A stretch of DNA of 8,266 nt from Bacteroidota bacterium (GCA_018656255.1 JABHYI010000251.1:1-8266), one strand, 5' to 3'; counted from the first letter of the stretch, positions 1-6,069 are shown. Notes: generated by a model not told the origin, from the sequence alone. A program made the numbers and translations.

Positions 1-1
1 C

Positions 2-949
2 ATTGTGGGATATGCCAGAAAATTCACGTTATGGAGTTTACTACTCATGATTGTATTTTTTACTTTTCTAACTTTTTACTCTGCATATTTTAATAAAGTT
101 ACAGATTGTGGTTGTTTTGGTGATGCGCTCAAACTTACTCCCTGGGAATCATTTTCTAAGGATGTTGTGCTGCTTATACTAATACTCTTTTTGTATAAAG
201 GAAGTAGGTACATACAGCCTTTTTTCTCAAAAGGGGTGAGGAGTATTTCTGTTTTTATATCCTTGATATTGTGTTTATGGTTAGGGCTTCATGTGTTGGA
301 GCATTTACCAGTGATAGACTTTAGAGCCTATAAAATAGGAACAAACATAACCAAGGGCATGCAAACACCTGCAAATGCACCTAGAGCAGTATATCAATAC
401 AACTGGAGCTTTGATGTAAATGGCCAGCAAAAAACAGTTATAAATAGAGGAGAGGATCCCAAAATAGATGGTACATTACTTGGCGTTGAGACAAGTGTAC
501 TTCAAAAAGGGTACGAGCCACCTATTCATGATTTTAGTATAGAGCGTGATGGTACAGATTATACCACCCAAATGCTAGAAGAAGAACATCTTTTGGTAGT
601 GATTGCTTACAACCTTAATGTAGCACAAAACGAGGGCTTTATTGCTATTAAAGAGGCTACAGATACCGCCCTTGAAAAAGGGTATACCGTTATTGGCATC
701 TCTGCATCATCTACCTCAGAGACAGAGAAACTTGCAGCCAAATACGATCTCGATTTTAAATTCTATTTCTGTGACATGACTGCCCTAAAAACCATTATTA
801 GAAGTAATCCAAGTATCATCAGGCTCGAAAAAGGAACCATTTTGCAAAAATTACATTTTAATGATGTTGATCAATTAAAACTCAAAGCATTAAAAAATAC
901 TTCTATGGCTACTGATATTCCAGTTACAGCTTTAGATAGTATAAACTAA
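2..949 (+). CDS. BT_3928-family membrane protein (DoxX/MauE-like N-terminal part plus thioredoxin-like C-terminal part), 5' partial
   Basis: The reading frame is open to the left window edge, so the N terminus is missing; the GTG at 5 is probably an internal codon. Numbering from that codon, hydrophobic segments lie at about 8-29, 52-65 and 80-96. The motif CGCFG (35-39), followed by a TPWESF-type loop, is typical of MauE/DoxX-like membrane proteins. A soluble region of about 190-290 reads like a thioredoxin fold (strands LLVVIAY, YTVIGISAS, IIRLEKGTIL) but has no CxxC, so a redox role for that domain is unproven. The family (named after Bacteroides BT_3928) is common in Bacteroidota; I recall it near tpiA, as here. 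Its biochemical function is not established. The gene ends six bases before the permease gene, which suggests cotranscription. Probably one or two membrane helices are absent from the visible part. Confidence 0.85.
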   Translation: MVGYARKFTLWSLLLMIVFFTFLTFYSAYFNKVTDCGCFGDALKLTPWESFSKDVVLLILILFLYKGSRYIQPFFSKGVRSISVFISLILCLWLGLHVLEHLPVIDFRAYKIGTNITKGMQTPANAPRAVYQYNWSFDVNGQQKTVINRGEDPKIDGTLLGVETSVLQKGYEPPIHDFSIERDGTDYTTQMLEEEHLLVVIAYNLNVAQNEGFIAIKEATDTALEKGYTVIGISASSTSETEKLAAKYDLDFKFYFCDMTALKTIIRSNPSIIRLEKGTILQKLHFNDVDQLKLKALKNTSMATDIPVTALDSIN

Positions 950-955
950 TTAAAC

Positions 956-2029
956 GTGATAAAATATACATTTAAAAAAATAGGATATGCAACCCTCACG
1001 CTCTTTGGCGTAGTATCTGTGATTTTTATGTTATTTAACATGCTACCCGATGACCCAGCCAAAATGATGCTTGGTCAAAATCAAAATAAAGAGCAAATAG
1101 CTGCGGTTCAAAAAAAGTACGGCCTTGACAAACCTATTTTTACCCAGTATTTGTTTTACATCAATGACCTTTCGCCCATATCATACCATAGCAATAAAGC
1201 TTCAGATTATACCTTTTTAGCTCCCAAAAAATACAGTGCTCTACATCTGTTTACTGCTGGTGGCGGAAGTGTTGTAGTAAAGTTTCCCTATTTAAGAGAG
1301 TCTTTTCAAAAAAGTGGAAAAAAAGTGAGTGCCGTTATTGCGCAAACCTTGCCTAATACTGTTGTGTTGGCTTTAAGTTCTATAGTGATAGCAATGTTGT
1401 TAGGGGTGTTTTTGGGTATTGTGTCTGTACTTTATAAAGATCGTTGGCTAGACAAAGCTATTCAACTAATAAGCACTTTAGGGATGAGTGTTCCTTCTTT
1501 TTTTAGTGCTATTTTATTTGCTTGGGTATTTGGGTTTGTGCTGCACAGATACACGGGGCTTCAAATGACAGGCAGTTTGTATGAGGTTGATGATTTTGGA
1601 AATGGTACCTACATACAATGGAAAAACTTAGTATTACCTGCAATTGTTTTAGGTATTAGACCTCTTGCGGTGGTTAGTCAATTAATGCGCAATTCTTTAC
1701 TAGAGGTATTAAACCAAGATTATATTACAACGGCCAAAGCAAAAGGGCTCTCACAAACAGCAGTAATTGGAAGGCATGCTTTAAAAAATTCTTTAAACCC
1801 TGTTGTGACAGCTATTTCTGGATGGTTTGCCTCTATGCTTGCGGGTGCTGTTTTTGTTGAGTTTATTTTTGGTTGGAATGGCATAGGTAAAGAAATAGTA
1901 GACGCGTTAAATAAAAGTGATCTTCCTGTTATTATGGGAACGGTTATTGTTATTGCTAGTTTGTTTATAGTAATCAATATCTTTGTAGATATTCTATACG
2001 GTTGGCTTGACCCAAAAATTAGAGTCTAA
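956..2029 (+). CDS. ABC transporter permease, DppB/OppB type
   Basis: This 357-residue inner-membrane permease belongs to the binding-protein-dependent dipeptide/oligopeptide/nickel class. An N-terminal helix (about 8-29) is followed by LPDDPAKMMLG, the usual DppB-type N-terminal signature. The transmembrane core runs from about 132 to 349. The EAA loop that contacts the ATPase is clear at about 254-285 (DYITTAKAKGLS, then RHALKNSLNPVVT). A periplasmic insertion at about 70-128 is longer than in classical DppB but resembles other Bacteroidota members as I recall them. GTG is chosen as the start because it lies six bases after the preceding stop and gives the expected MIKYxxKKI opening. No partner permease, ATPase or binding protein is encoded in the window, so the complex must be completed from elsewhere. 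The substrate cannot be read from the sequence. Confidence 0.9.
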   Translation: MIKYTFKKIGYATLTLFGVVSVIFMLFNMLPDDPAKMMLGQNQNKEQIAAVQKKYGLDKPIFTQYLFYINDLSPISYHSNKASDYTFLAPKKYSALHLFTAGGGSVVVKFPYLRESFQKSGKKVSAVIAQTLPNTVVLALSSIVIAMLLGVFLGIVSVLYKDRWLDKAIQLISTLGMSVPSFFSAILFAWVFGFVLHRYTGLQMTGSLYEVDDFGNGTYIQWKNLVLPAIVLGIRPLAVVSQLMRNSLLEVLNQDYITTAKAKGLSQTAVIGRHALKNSLNPVVTAISGWFASMLAGAVFVEFIFGWNGIGKEIVDALNKSDLPVIMGTVIVIASLFIVINIFVDILYGWLDPKIRV

Positions 2030-2040
2030 AAAACAAAACA

Positions 2041-2532
2041 ATGAAATATATAGCGGTATTGCTTTTCTTATTTTTTTCTAGTTGCTCTAAGGGGCAAGAT
2101 CTTGTAGAGTTTCCTGACAAGGCACTGGCAGATGTTTTTGTGTCTATAGATGGAGTGCAAACTAGTTTTGGAAGTGTTCTAGAAACCCACAAGGGAGAAA
2201 CTATTTTTATTGATATTTGGGCGGCCTGGTGCAGAGATTGTATAAAGTCTATGCCGCAGTTAAAGAAATTACAGGAAGATTTTCCAAAAACAACATTTTT
2301 ATTTTTATCGCTAGATAAAGGTATTGACAGCTGGAAAAAAGGAATTAAAAAATACAACCTTGTAGGAGAACATTATTTTATGTCATCTGGTTGGAAAGGT
2401 CCTTTTGCCACCGCCATAGACTTGGATTGGATACCAAGGTACATGGTTATTGATACAACGGGAAAAATTTCACTCTACAGAGCGATTGCCATAGATGATT
2501 ATAGAATACAAGAGGCATTAAAAAACAATTAG
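2041..2532 (+). CDS. TlpA-like thioredoxin-family lipoprotein
   Basis: The 163-residue product has a short lipoprotein signal (MKYIAVLLFLFFSSC, lipobox Cys15), so it is probably a periplasm-facing anchored protein. A thioredoxin fold follows. The active site WAAWCRDC has its redox cysteines at 64 and 67, and the cis-proline site is IPRYMVID (Pro132). The family (TlpA/ResA/AhpC-TSA-like) usually reduces or isomerises disulfides in exported proteins. CRDC differs from the common CxPC form, so redox potential and direction are uncertain. The ATG lies 11 bases after the permease stop and 18 bases separate its stop from tpiA, which places it inside the operon. The upstream BT_3928-type protein with its CGCFG motif may be functionally connected, but that is inference. 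Confidence 0.88.
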   Translation: MKYIAVLLFLFFSSCSKGQDLVEFPDKALADVFVSIDGVQTSFGSVLETHKGETIFIDIWAAWCRDCIKSMPQLKKLQEDFPKTTFLFLSLDKGIDSWKKGIKKYNLVGEHYFMSSGWKGPFATAIDLDWIPRYMVIDTTGKISLYRAIAIDDYRIQEALKNN

Positions 2533-2550
2533 TAAAACAAATACTGAATT

Positions 2551-3303
2551 ATGAGAAGAAATATAGTAGCAGGAAACTGGAAGATGAATTGTGACATCTC
2601 GCAAACCTATCACCTTTTAGACACTTTAAAAGAACAAGACATCACAGATGATGTATCTGTTATTGTAGCGCCACCCTTTACAAATTTACAAAGTGCTAAT
2701 CAAGCTCTTTTGGATACAGAGATTTTAGTAGCAGCTCAAAATATGCATCAAGAGGCTACAGGGGCATATACAGGAGAGGTTTCTGCAGCAATGCTCAAGA
2801 GTGTTGGCGTTGAGGTTGTTATTTTAGGACATAGTGAACGTCGCGCTATTTTTGGTGAAACCAATGCGCTTCTTGCAGCCAAAGTAAACACTGCTCTAGA
2901 AAATGAGATGACTATTATCTTTTGTTTTGGGGAAGAACTCTCTGACAGAAAAGCAGGAAACCATTTTGATGTTGTTAGACAACAATTACAAGAAGGGATT
3001 TTCCATATAGAAAAAGAAAACTGGAACAATGTAATTCTTGCCTATGAGCCTGTATGGGCAATAGGAACTGGAGAGACTGCTACCCCAGACCAAGCCCAAG
3101 AAATGCATCATTTTATAAGAAATACCTTGTCTGAGGTTTTTGACACAGATGTTTCTCAAGATGTTTCTATACTTTACGGTGGTAGTGTAAAGCCTGGCAA
3201 TGCTAAAGAGATATTTGGTAAAGAAGATGTTGACGGAGGCCTTATTGGAGGCGCGGCGCTAAATGCTGCAGATTTTACGGCTATTATTAATGCTTTTGAG
3301 TAG
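2551..3303 (+). CDS. tpiA: triosephosphate isomerase
   Basis: This cytosolic glycolytic enzyme interconverts dihydroxyacetone phosphate and glyceraldehyde 3-phosphate. The protein is full length at 250 residues. It shows the substrate-binding AGNWKMN (Lys11), the electrophilic histidine in GHSERR (His94) and the catalytic base in AYEPVWAIGTG (Glu166), whose downstream residues form the mobile loop 6. The phosphate-binding segments YGGSV (209-213) and GGLIGGAAL (229-237) are also present. The conserved cysteine after beta strand 5 is seen in FCFGE (Cys125). The ATG start gives the expected MRRNIVAGNWKMN opening. No key residue is missing. The gene sits mid-operon, between the thioredoxin lipoprotein and prmA. 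Confidence 0.98.
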   Translation: MRRNIVAGNWKMNCDISQTYHLLDTLKEQDITDDVSVIVAPPFTNLQSANQALLDTEILVAAQNMHQEATGAYTGEVSAAMLKSVGVEVVILGHSERRAIFGETNALLAAKVNTALENEMTIIFCFGEELSDRKAGNHFDVVRQQLQEGIFHIEKENWNNVILAYEPVWAIGTGETATPDQAQEMHHFIRNTLSEVFDTDVSQDVSILYGGSVKPGNAKEIFGKEDVDGGLIGGAALNAADFTAIINAFE

Positions 3304-3330
3304 GTTTTAAAACCATCCAATTTTTATAGT

Positions 3331-4161
3331 ATGTCTATATATATAGAGTATCATTTCACAGTGTCTCCCTTGCAACCAGGTACAGAAATTTTAATTGCTC
3401 AGCTTGGCTATGCCGGATTTGAGAGTTTTGTTGAAGATCAAACGGGGGTTTTGGCGTATATTCAAAAAGAGGAGTGTGGCCCGGCTATACTAGAAGATAT
3501 TCAGGTGTTGGGCTCTCCAGAATTTGAAATAACATTTCAAAGAAAAGAGATTGCACAAATAAATTGGAATGCAGCTTGGGAACAAAATTTTGATCCTATT
3601 GTTGTAGATGATACCTGCGCTGTTCGAGCTCCTTTTCATACTCCCTATAACTGCGCTTATGAAATAATCATAGAGCCTAAAATGTCTTTCGGGACGGGGC
3701 ATCATGAAACCACCTTTATGATGCTGCAGCATATTCTTGAAAATGATTTTCAAGGAAAAACTGTTTTGGATATGGGATGTGGAACTGCTGTTCTTGCTAT
3801 TCTTGCTGAAAAAAGAGGCGCAAAGAACCTAGATGCTATAGATATTGACCCTTGGTGTGTAGAAAATAGCCAGGAAAACATCTCTAGAAATAAGTGTAAT
3901 TTTATTACTGTTTCTTTAGGGGATGCCACAAAAATACCCAAAGATAAATACCACACTGTAATAGCCAATATTAATAGAAATATACTGCTTAATGATATGG
4001 GAGTTTATAAGGAGAGTTTACTTGCTGGGGGTACCTTATTTTTGAGTGGGTTTTACACCCAAGATTTACCTGTTATAAAACAGGCCTGCAGCAAATTAGG
4101 TTTTACATTTGTTGGAAACAAAGAGCGTAACAACTGGGTAGGGGCAAAGTTTACTCTTTAA
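3331..4161 (+). CDS. prmA: ribosomal protein L11 methyltransferase
   Basis: This SAM-dependent enzyme trimethylates ribosomal protein L11 in the cytosol. The protein has 276 residues, close to the usual size for Bacteroidota PrmA. An N-terminal substrate-recognition domain (about 1-105) is joined to a Rossmann methyltransferase domain. Diagnostic features are FGTGHHET (120-127), motif I VLDMGCGTAVLAI (145-157), an acidic end of beta 2 in DAIDIDP (168-174) and the ANINRNIL segment (212-219), which fills the motif IV role. The start is the ATG at 3331, 27 bases after tpiA. The downstream clpS gene begins 35 bases after its stop. Confidence 0.96.
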   Translation: MSIYIEYHFTVSPLQPGTEILIAQLGYAGFESFVEDQTGVLAYIQKEECGPAILEDIQVLGSPEFEITFQRKEIAQINWNAAWEQNFDPIVVDDTCAVRAPFHTPYNCAYEIIIEPKMSFGTGHHETTFMMLQHILENDFQGKTVLDMGCGTAVLAILAEKRGAKNLDAIDIDPWCVENSQENISRNKCNFITVSLGDATKIPKDKYHTVIANINRNILLNDMGVYKESLLAGGTLFLSGFYTQDLPVIKQACSKLGFTFVGNKERNNWVGAKFTL

Positions 4162-4196
4162 GGATTGATTGTATTATTTGAATTTACTTTTTAATT

Positions 4197-4475
4197 GTGA
4201 TAAATACTAAAGAAAAAATACAAGAAGAGTTTGATACACTGGAGCAAGAAGCCATAGAGCACCAAATTATCTTGTTTAACGATGAGGTAAACACCTTTGA
4301 TCATGTTATTGAGATGCTTATATATGCTTGTGATCATACTCCTGAGCAGGCAGAGCAATGTTCTTTGATTGTTCATTACAAAGGCAAGTGTGGCGTTAAA
4401 ACAGGTCCTTATAAGGAGCTTGAAAAGCCTTGCAGTATATTACTTGAGGCTGGCCTTAGTGCAGAAATCCAATAA
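4197..4475 (+). CDS. clpS: ATP-dependent Clp protease adaptor ClpS
   Basis: The 92-residue product delivers proteins with destabilising N-terminal residues to the Clp AAA+ unfoldase. Compared with E. coli ClpS, the residues that bind the substrate alpha-amino group are kept: Asn28 and Asp29 in LFNDE, and His60 in VHYKGK. The position equivalent to the E. coli gatekeeper Met40 is Phe34 (NTFDHV). An N-terminal charged extension (1-22) would be the part that enters the unfoldase. The GTG start is chosen because the frame contains a stop at 4179-4181 and there is no ATG before the conserved fold; it gives the usual charged KEKIQEE opening. It appears to be the last gene of the operon. No strong terminator follows before the tRNA promoter. 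Confidence 0.95.
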   Translation: MINTKEKIQEEFDTLEQEAIEHQIILFNDEVNTFDHVIEMLIYACDHTPEQAEQCSLIVHYKGKCGVKTGPYKELEKPCSILLEAGLSAEIQ

Positions 4476-4553
4476 CAGGTGTAACTACTCTTGCTACTCT
4501 TAATTCTGAATTTAGTGCCTTTGTCTTAGATTGTCAAAAGTATGTTTGTTTGC

Positions 4554-4578
4554 AGTTTGCATGGATGTAGTGCAAGTT
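4554..4578 (+). other. weak hairpin downstream of clpS
   Basis: An eight-pair stem, including two G-U pairs, is formed by 4554-4561 and 4571-4578 with a nine-base loop. It lies about 80 bases after the clpS stop. It lacks the T-run of an intrinsic terminator, so at most it could protect the 3' end of the operon transcript. The rest of 4476-4641 shows no ORF and no other recognisable element apart from the inverted repeat listed next. Confidence 0.25.
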
Positions 4579-4591
4579 TAAAATAAATGCC

Positions 4592-4629
4592 AAATCAATG
4601 TTTTTTATATAAAATACTAGCATTGGTTT
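4592..4629. repeat. inverted repeat upstream of the tRNA promoter element
   Basis: The arms AAATCAATG (4592-4600) and CATTGGTTT (4621-4629) pair over nine positions with one T-G pair, around a 20-base AT-only-like centre. It sits just upstream of the -7 element of the tRNA gene and overlaps the region where a -33 element would lie. It could be a protein-binding site or a weak transcript end for the clpS operon; chance is also possible in such AT-rich DNA. Confidence 0.3.
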
Positions 4630-4641
4630 ATTCTATTTTTC

Positions 4642-4649
4642 TATATTTG
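4642..4649 (+). promoter_or_regulatory. Bacteroidota -7 promoter element for tRNA-Arg
   Basis: The sequence TATATTTG matches the Bacteroidota consensus TAnnTTTG exactly and is followed by CACCCC, a context I associate with stable-RNA promoters in Flavobacteria. Transcription would begin near 4655, about 30 bases before the tRNA. The nearest upstream TTG (4624-4626) is only 15 bases away, shorter than the usual spacing, so the -33 element is unclear. Confidence 0.65.
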
Positions 4650-4655
4650 CACCCC

Positions 4656-4678
4656 GAAACAAATCATTTTATTGTTTC
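4656..4678 (+). repeat. inverted repeat in the tRNA leader
   Basis: GAAACAA (4656-4662) and TTGTTTC (4672-4678) are perfect seven-base complements with a nine-base loop. The first arm starts about where transcription is predicted to begin, so the pre-tRNA leader could open with a hairpin that ends five bases before the mature 5' end. A role in leader processing is inference. Confidence 0.35.
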
Positions 4679-4683
4679 TAAAC

Positions 4684-4757
4684 GGCCTCGTGGCGCAACT
4701 GAATAGCGCACTTGATTACGGCTCAAGAGGTTACAAGTTTGAATCTTGTCGAGGTCA
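4684..4757 (+). tRNA. tRNA-Arg (anticodon ACG)
   Basis: A complete cloverleaf can be folded by eye. The acceptor stem is 4684-4690 with 4750-4756 (one G-U pair at 2-71). The D stem is GCGC/GCGC, and the anticodon stem is CTTGA/TCAAG with loop TTACGGC. The anticodon is ACG at 4718-4720. The T stem is ACAAG/CTTGT, the discriminator is A at 4757, and no CCA is encoded. A34 is expected to be edited to inosine to read CGU, CGC and CGA. A20 and C35, known arginine identity elements, are present. Two tertiary pairs are changed: A15-U48 replaces G15-C48, and A19-U56 replaces the near-universal G19-C56. Both changes preserve pairing, so the tRNA is probably functional. Confidence 0.95.
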
Positions 4758-4768
4758 CTACTATTTAC

Positions 4769-4800
4769 AAGGGAACTGGAGAAATCTAGTTCCCTTTTTT
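4769..4800 (+). terminator. intrinsic terminator after tRNA-Arg
   Basis: The arms 4769-4780 and 4785-4796 form a 12-pair stem containing AAGGGAACT/AGTTCCCTT, closed by a GAAA (GNRA-type) tetraloop and running into a six-T tract (4795-4800). It starts 12 bases after the tRNA, so the tRNA is most likely transcribed alone. On the minus strand there is no T-run after the hairpin, so it should act mainly on plus-strand transcription. Confidence 0.9.
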
Positions 4801-4836
4801 ATTTTCTATCCACTTTAATTATCTTTTTTAGGGTAT

Positions 4837-4900
4837 TTTAACCTAGGTAAGAGGTTTAGAAGTTGCCGAATTAAAAGAAGAAGATATGCCTATGGTTTAG
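4837..4900 (+). repeat. dispersed direct repeat, copy 1
   Basis: The core at 4852-4900 matches about 41 of 51 aligned columns of copy 2, with two one-base gaps. It begins AGGTTTAGAA and ends CCTATGGTTTAG. The left extension at 4837-4851 shares TTTAACCTA with copy 2. AACCT (4840-4844) and AGGTT (4852-4856) can pair around a seven-base loop. It is the most diverged of the three copies. Its last GGTTTAG carries the stop codon of the 61-residue minus-strand ORF (TTA at 4897-4899). Confidence 0.85.
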
Positions 4901-5082
4901 GTTCTATTCTTTCTGTATATCCTTATAGCCTCATAAACAAAAGCGAACCATCCAATAGTACATAGCGGCAACATAACATATCTGTATTGAGGATCATCAT
5001 AAAACATAAATCCTAATAAGATAAAACTTGAACCAACCGAAATGTACATAAAGACTAATGCCTTCCATTTTTTTAATTTCAT
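4897..5082 (-). CDS. small two-helix membrane protein, unknown function (first cassette ORF)
   Basis: I do not recognise this protein. From the ATG at 5082 it has 61 residues. A short lysine-rich start (MKLKKWK) precedes a hydrophobic helix at about 9-26. A charged turn DDPQYR follows, then a second helix at about 34-50 and a basic tail (RIYRKNRT). It would be a small inner-membrane hairpin. A TTG two codons upstream (5088) could give 63 residues, but ATG is preferred. Its TAA stop lies inside repeat copy 1. A TATATTTG element on the minus strand ends only three bases before the ATG, which hints at a cassette-borne promoter and a very short or absent leader. Coding status is likely but not certain, given the length. 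Confidence 0.6.
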   Translation of the reverse strand: MKLKKWKALVFMYISVGSSFILLGFMFYDDPQYRYVMLPLCTIGWFAFVYEAIRIYRKNRT

Positions 5083-5085
5083 ACT

Positions 5086-5093
5086 CAAATATA
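5086..5093 (-). promoter_or_regulatory. possible -7 promoter element for the small membrane protein
   Basis: On the minus strand these bases read TATATTTG, an exact TAnnTTTG match. Only three bases separate it from the ATG at 5082, so a transcript from it would be leaderless or nearly so. I see no good -33 TTG at the right distance; that position falls in the edge of repeat copy 2. Chance occurrence in AT-rich DNA is possible. Confidence 0.3.
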
Positions 5094-5103
5094 AGAAATG
5101 TAA

Positions 5104-5170
5104 GTTTAACCTATTTACGAGGTTTAGAAATAGCTGAACTCAACGCAGGAAGATACGGCCTATGGTTTAG
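5104..5170 (+). repeat. dispersed direct repeat, copy 2
   Basis: The core 5120-5170 matches 46 of 51 bases of copy 3 without gaps. The left extension starts GTTTAAC and can form AACCT (5108-5112) / AGGTT (5120-5124), the same stem as in copy 1 but with a different loop sequence. The final GGTTTAG holds the TAA stop (complement of 5167-5169) of the 298-residue minus-strand ORF. On the minus strand the copy lies after that ORF and before the 61-residue one. Read on the plus strand, the core is an open frame encoding GLEIAELNAGRYGLWF. Confidence 0.9.
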
Positions 5171-6063
5171 TCAATTTTCCAATAAAAAAAATATGATTCG
5201 TCATTCATTAATTGTACAACACTATCTAAACTTTTAATCTCCTTTTTAATTATTTCATTTTGATATGAAAGTTGGTCTTTTACGATGAATCTCCATAAAT
5301 CATACCTTTTTTTAAAAAGATGTTTTAAAAACTTATCATTTTGAATATATTTTCTGTTTTTAATCCAAAACTCTTTTGATTCTGTATCTACTGAAGGTAA
5401 GTCTTCAATCCATTTCTTTTCAACTCTATCAATAAACTGATTGATATATTTTTCTTCATTTTTAGCAGTTTCTTTAGAAAGGTATTGAATATCAGACCCT
5501 TCATATAATTCGAATATTCTATTAGAAATTTCCGAATTGATTAAAAAGAAATCTTGTGTTCCCTTTGAAAAAGTTTTATACTCTATTCTCGGAGGGTTAT
5601 AAACTTTGGTGTTTGTAAACAAACCTAATGGCGCGTAATAATATTTGCCATTTGGAGCATTCTTGTTTTTAAAATGATCAATAAATATGCTGTCATTATC
5701 GTTATCCCATCTATCAATTTGTTTTTCATACATAGGAAGAAGGTTATCCGTTTGTGAGATATATAAATCGGTATAGTCAGAAATAAGATATAATTCACTC
5801 AATATTTTCTTTGAGATATTTAAATATTTTTCTCTGTTTTTATATTCATCTCCAACACTTTCCACGTAAAATGTAAATGTCACTACAATAAAAAGAGCTA
5901 CTGCATTTAAAATAATTTTTTTTGTGTTGTTTGAAAAGATTTTGCTATTGAATTGATTTACTGAAGGGAATAGTTTAACAATCCAAGACTTAGGTTCTTT
6001 ATGTTTATTCATAACATTAAACTTACAAAATTTAATTTTAAACTTAAACTTGTTTTCACTCAT
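5167..6063 (-). CDS. single-span membrane protein of unknown function (second cassette ORF)
   Basis: I do not recognise a family with confidence. The 298 residues start with a lysine- and phenylalanine-rich segment, followed by one hydrophobic helix (about 50-67, ILNAVALFIVVTFTFYV). The long region behind it is charged and probably helical, rich in Lys, Asn, Asp, Tyr and Ile. The layout (basic N terminus, one helix, then extracytoplasmic helices) loosely resembles DUF6090-type proteins of Flavobacteria, but I cannot confirm that. A second Met (codon at 6010-6012) would give 281 residues, MNKHKEPKSW; because the first 17 residues look like translated AT-rich leader, this start may be the real one. 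The gene looks richer in A+T than the operon on its left. Its stop lies in repeat copy 2, and its first ATG is seven bases from the core of copy 3. Confidence 0.75.
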   Translation of the reverse strand: MSENKFKFKIKFCKFNVMNKHKEPKSWIVKLFPSVNQFNSKIFSNNTKKIILNAVALFIVVTFTFYVESVGDEYKNREKYLNISKKILSELYLISDYTDLYISQTDNLLPMYEKQIDRWDNDNDSIFIDHFKNKNAPNGKYYYAPLGLFTNTKVYNPPRIEYKTFSKGTQDFFLINSEISNRIFELYEGSDIQYLSKETAKNEEKYINQFIDRVEKKWIEDLPSVDTESKEFWIKNRKYIQNDKFLKHLFKKRYDLWRFIVKDQLSYQNEIIKKEIKSLDSVVQLMNDESYFFYWKID

Positions 6064-6069
6064 CTCAAA

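Noticed and set aside
5..7. GTG at 5 as the true start of the first gene
   Set aside because: The frame is open upstream to the window edge and the protein would begin in the middle of the expected membrane domain; the gene is most likely cut by the window.
1720..3968. Several minus-strand ORFs of 72-112 codons antisense to the permease, thioredoxin, tpiA and prmA genes
   Set aside because: They are antisense shadows of well-identified conserved genes and show no recognisable domains.
4554..4578. Hairpin after clpS as an intrinsic terminator
   Set aside because: Two of the eight pairs are G-U and no T-run follows, so it is listed only as a weak hairpin.
5086..5088. TTG at 5088 as the start of the small membrane protein
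   Set aside because: It overlaps the exact TATATTTG promoter-like element, and an ATG two codons later gives a typical start MKLKKWK.
4750..5124. CGAGGT shared by the tRNA-Arg 3' end (4750-4755) and repeat copy 2 (5118-5123) as a possible attachment-site duplication
   Set aside because: Only six bases match, the match does not extend on either side, and copies 1 and 3 do not share it. This is expected by chance.
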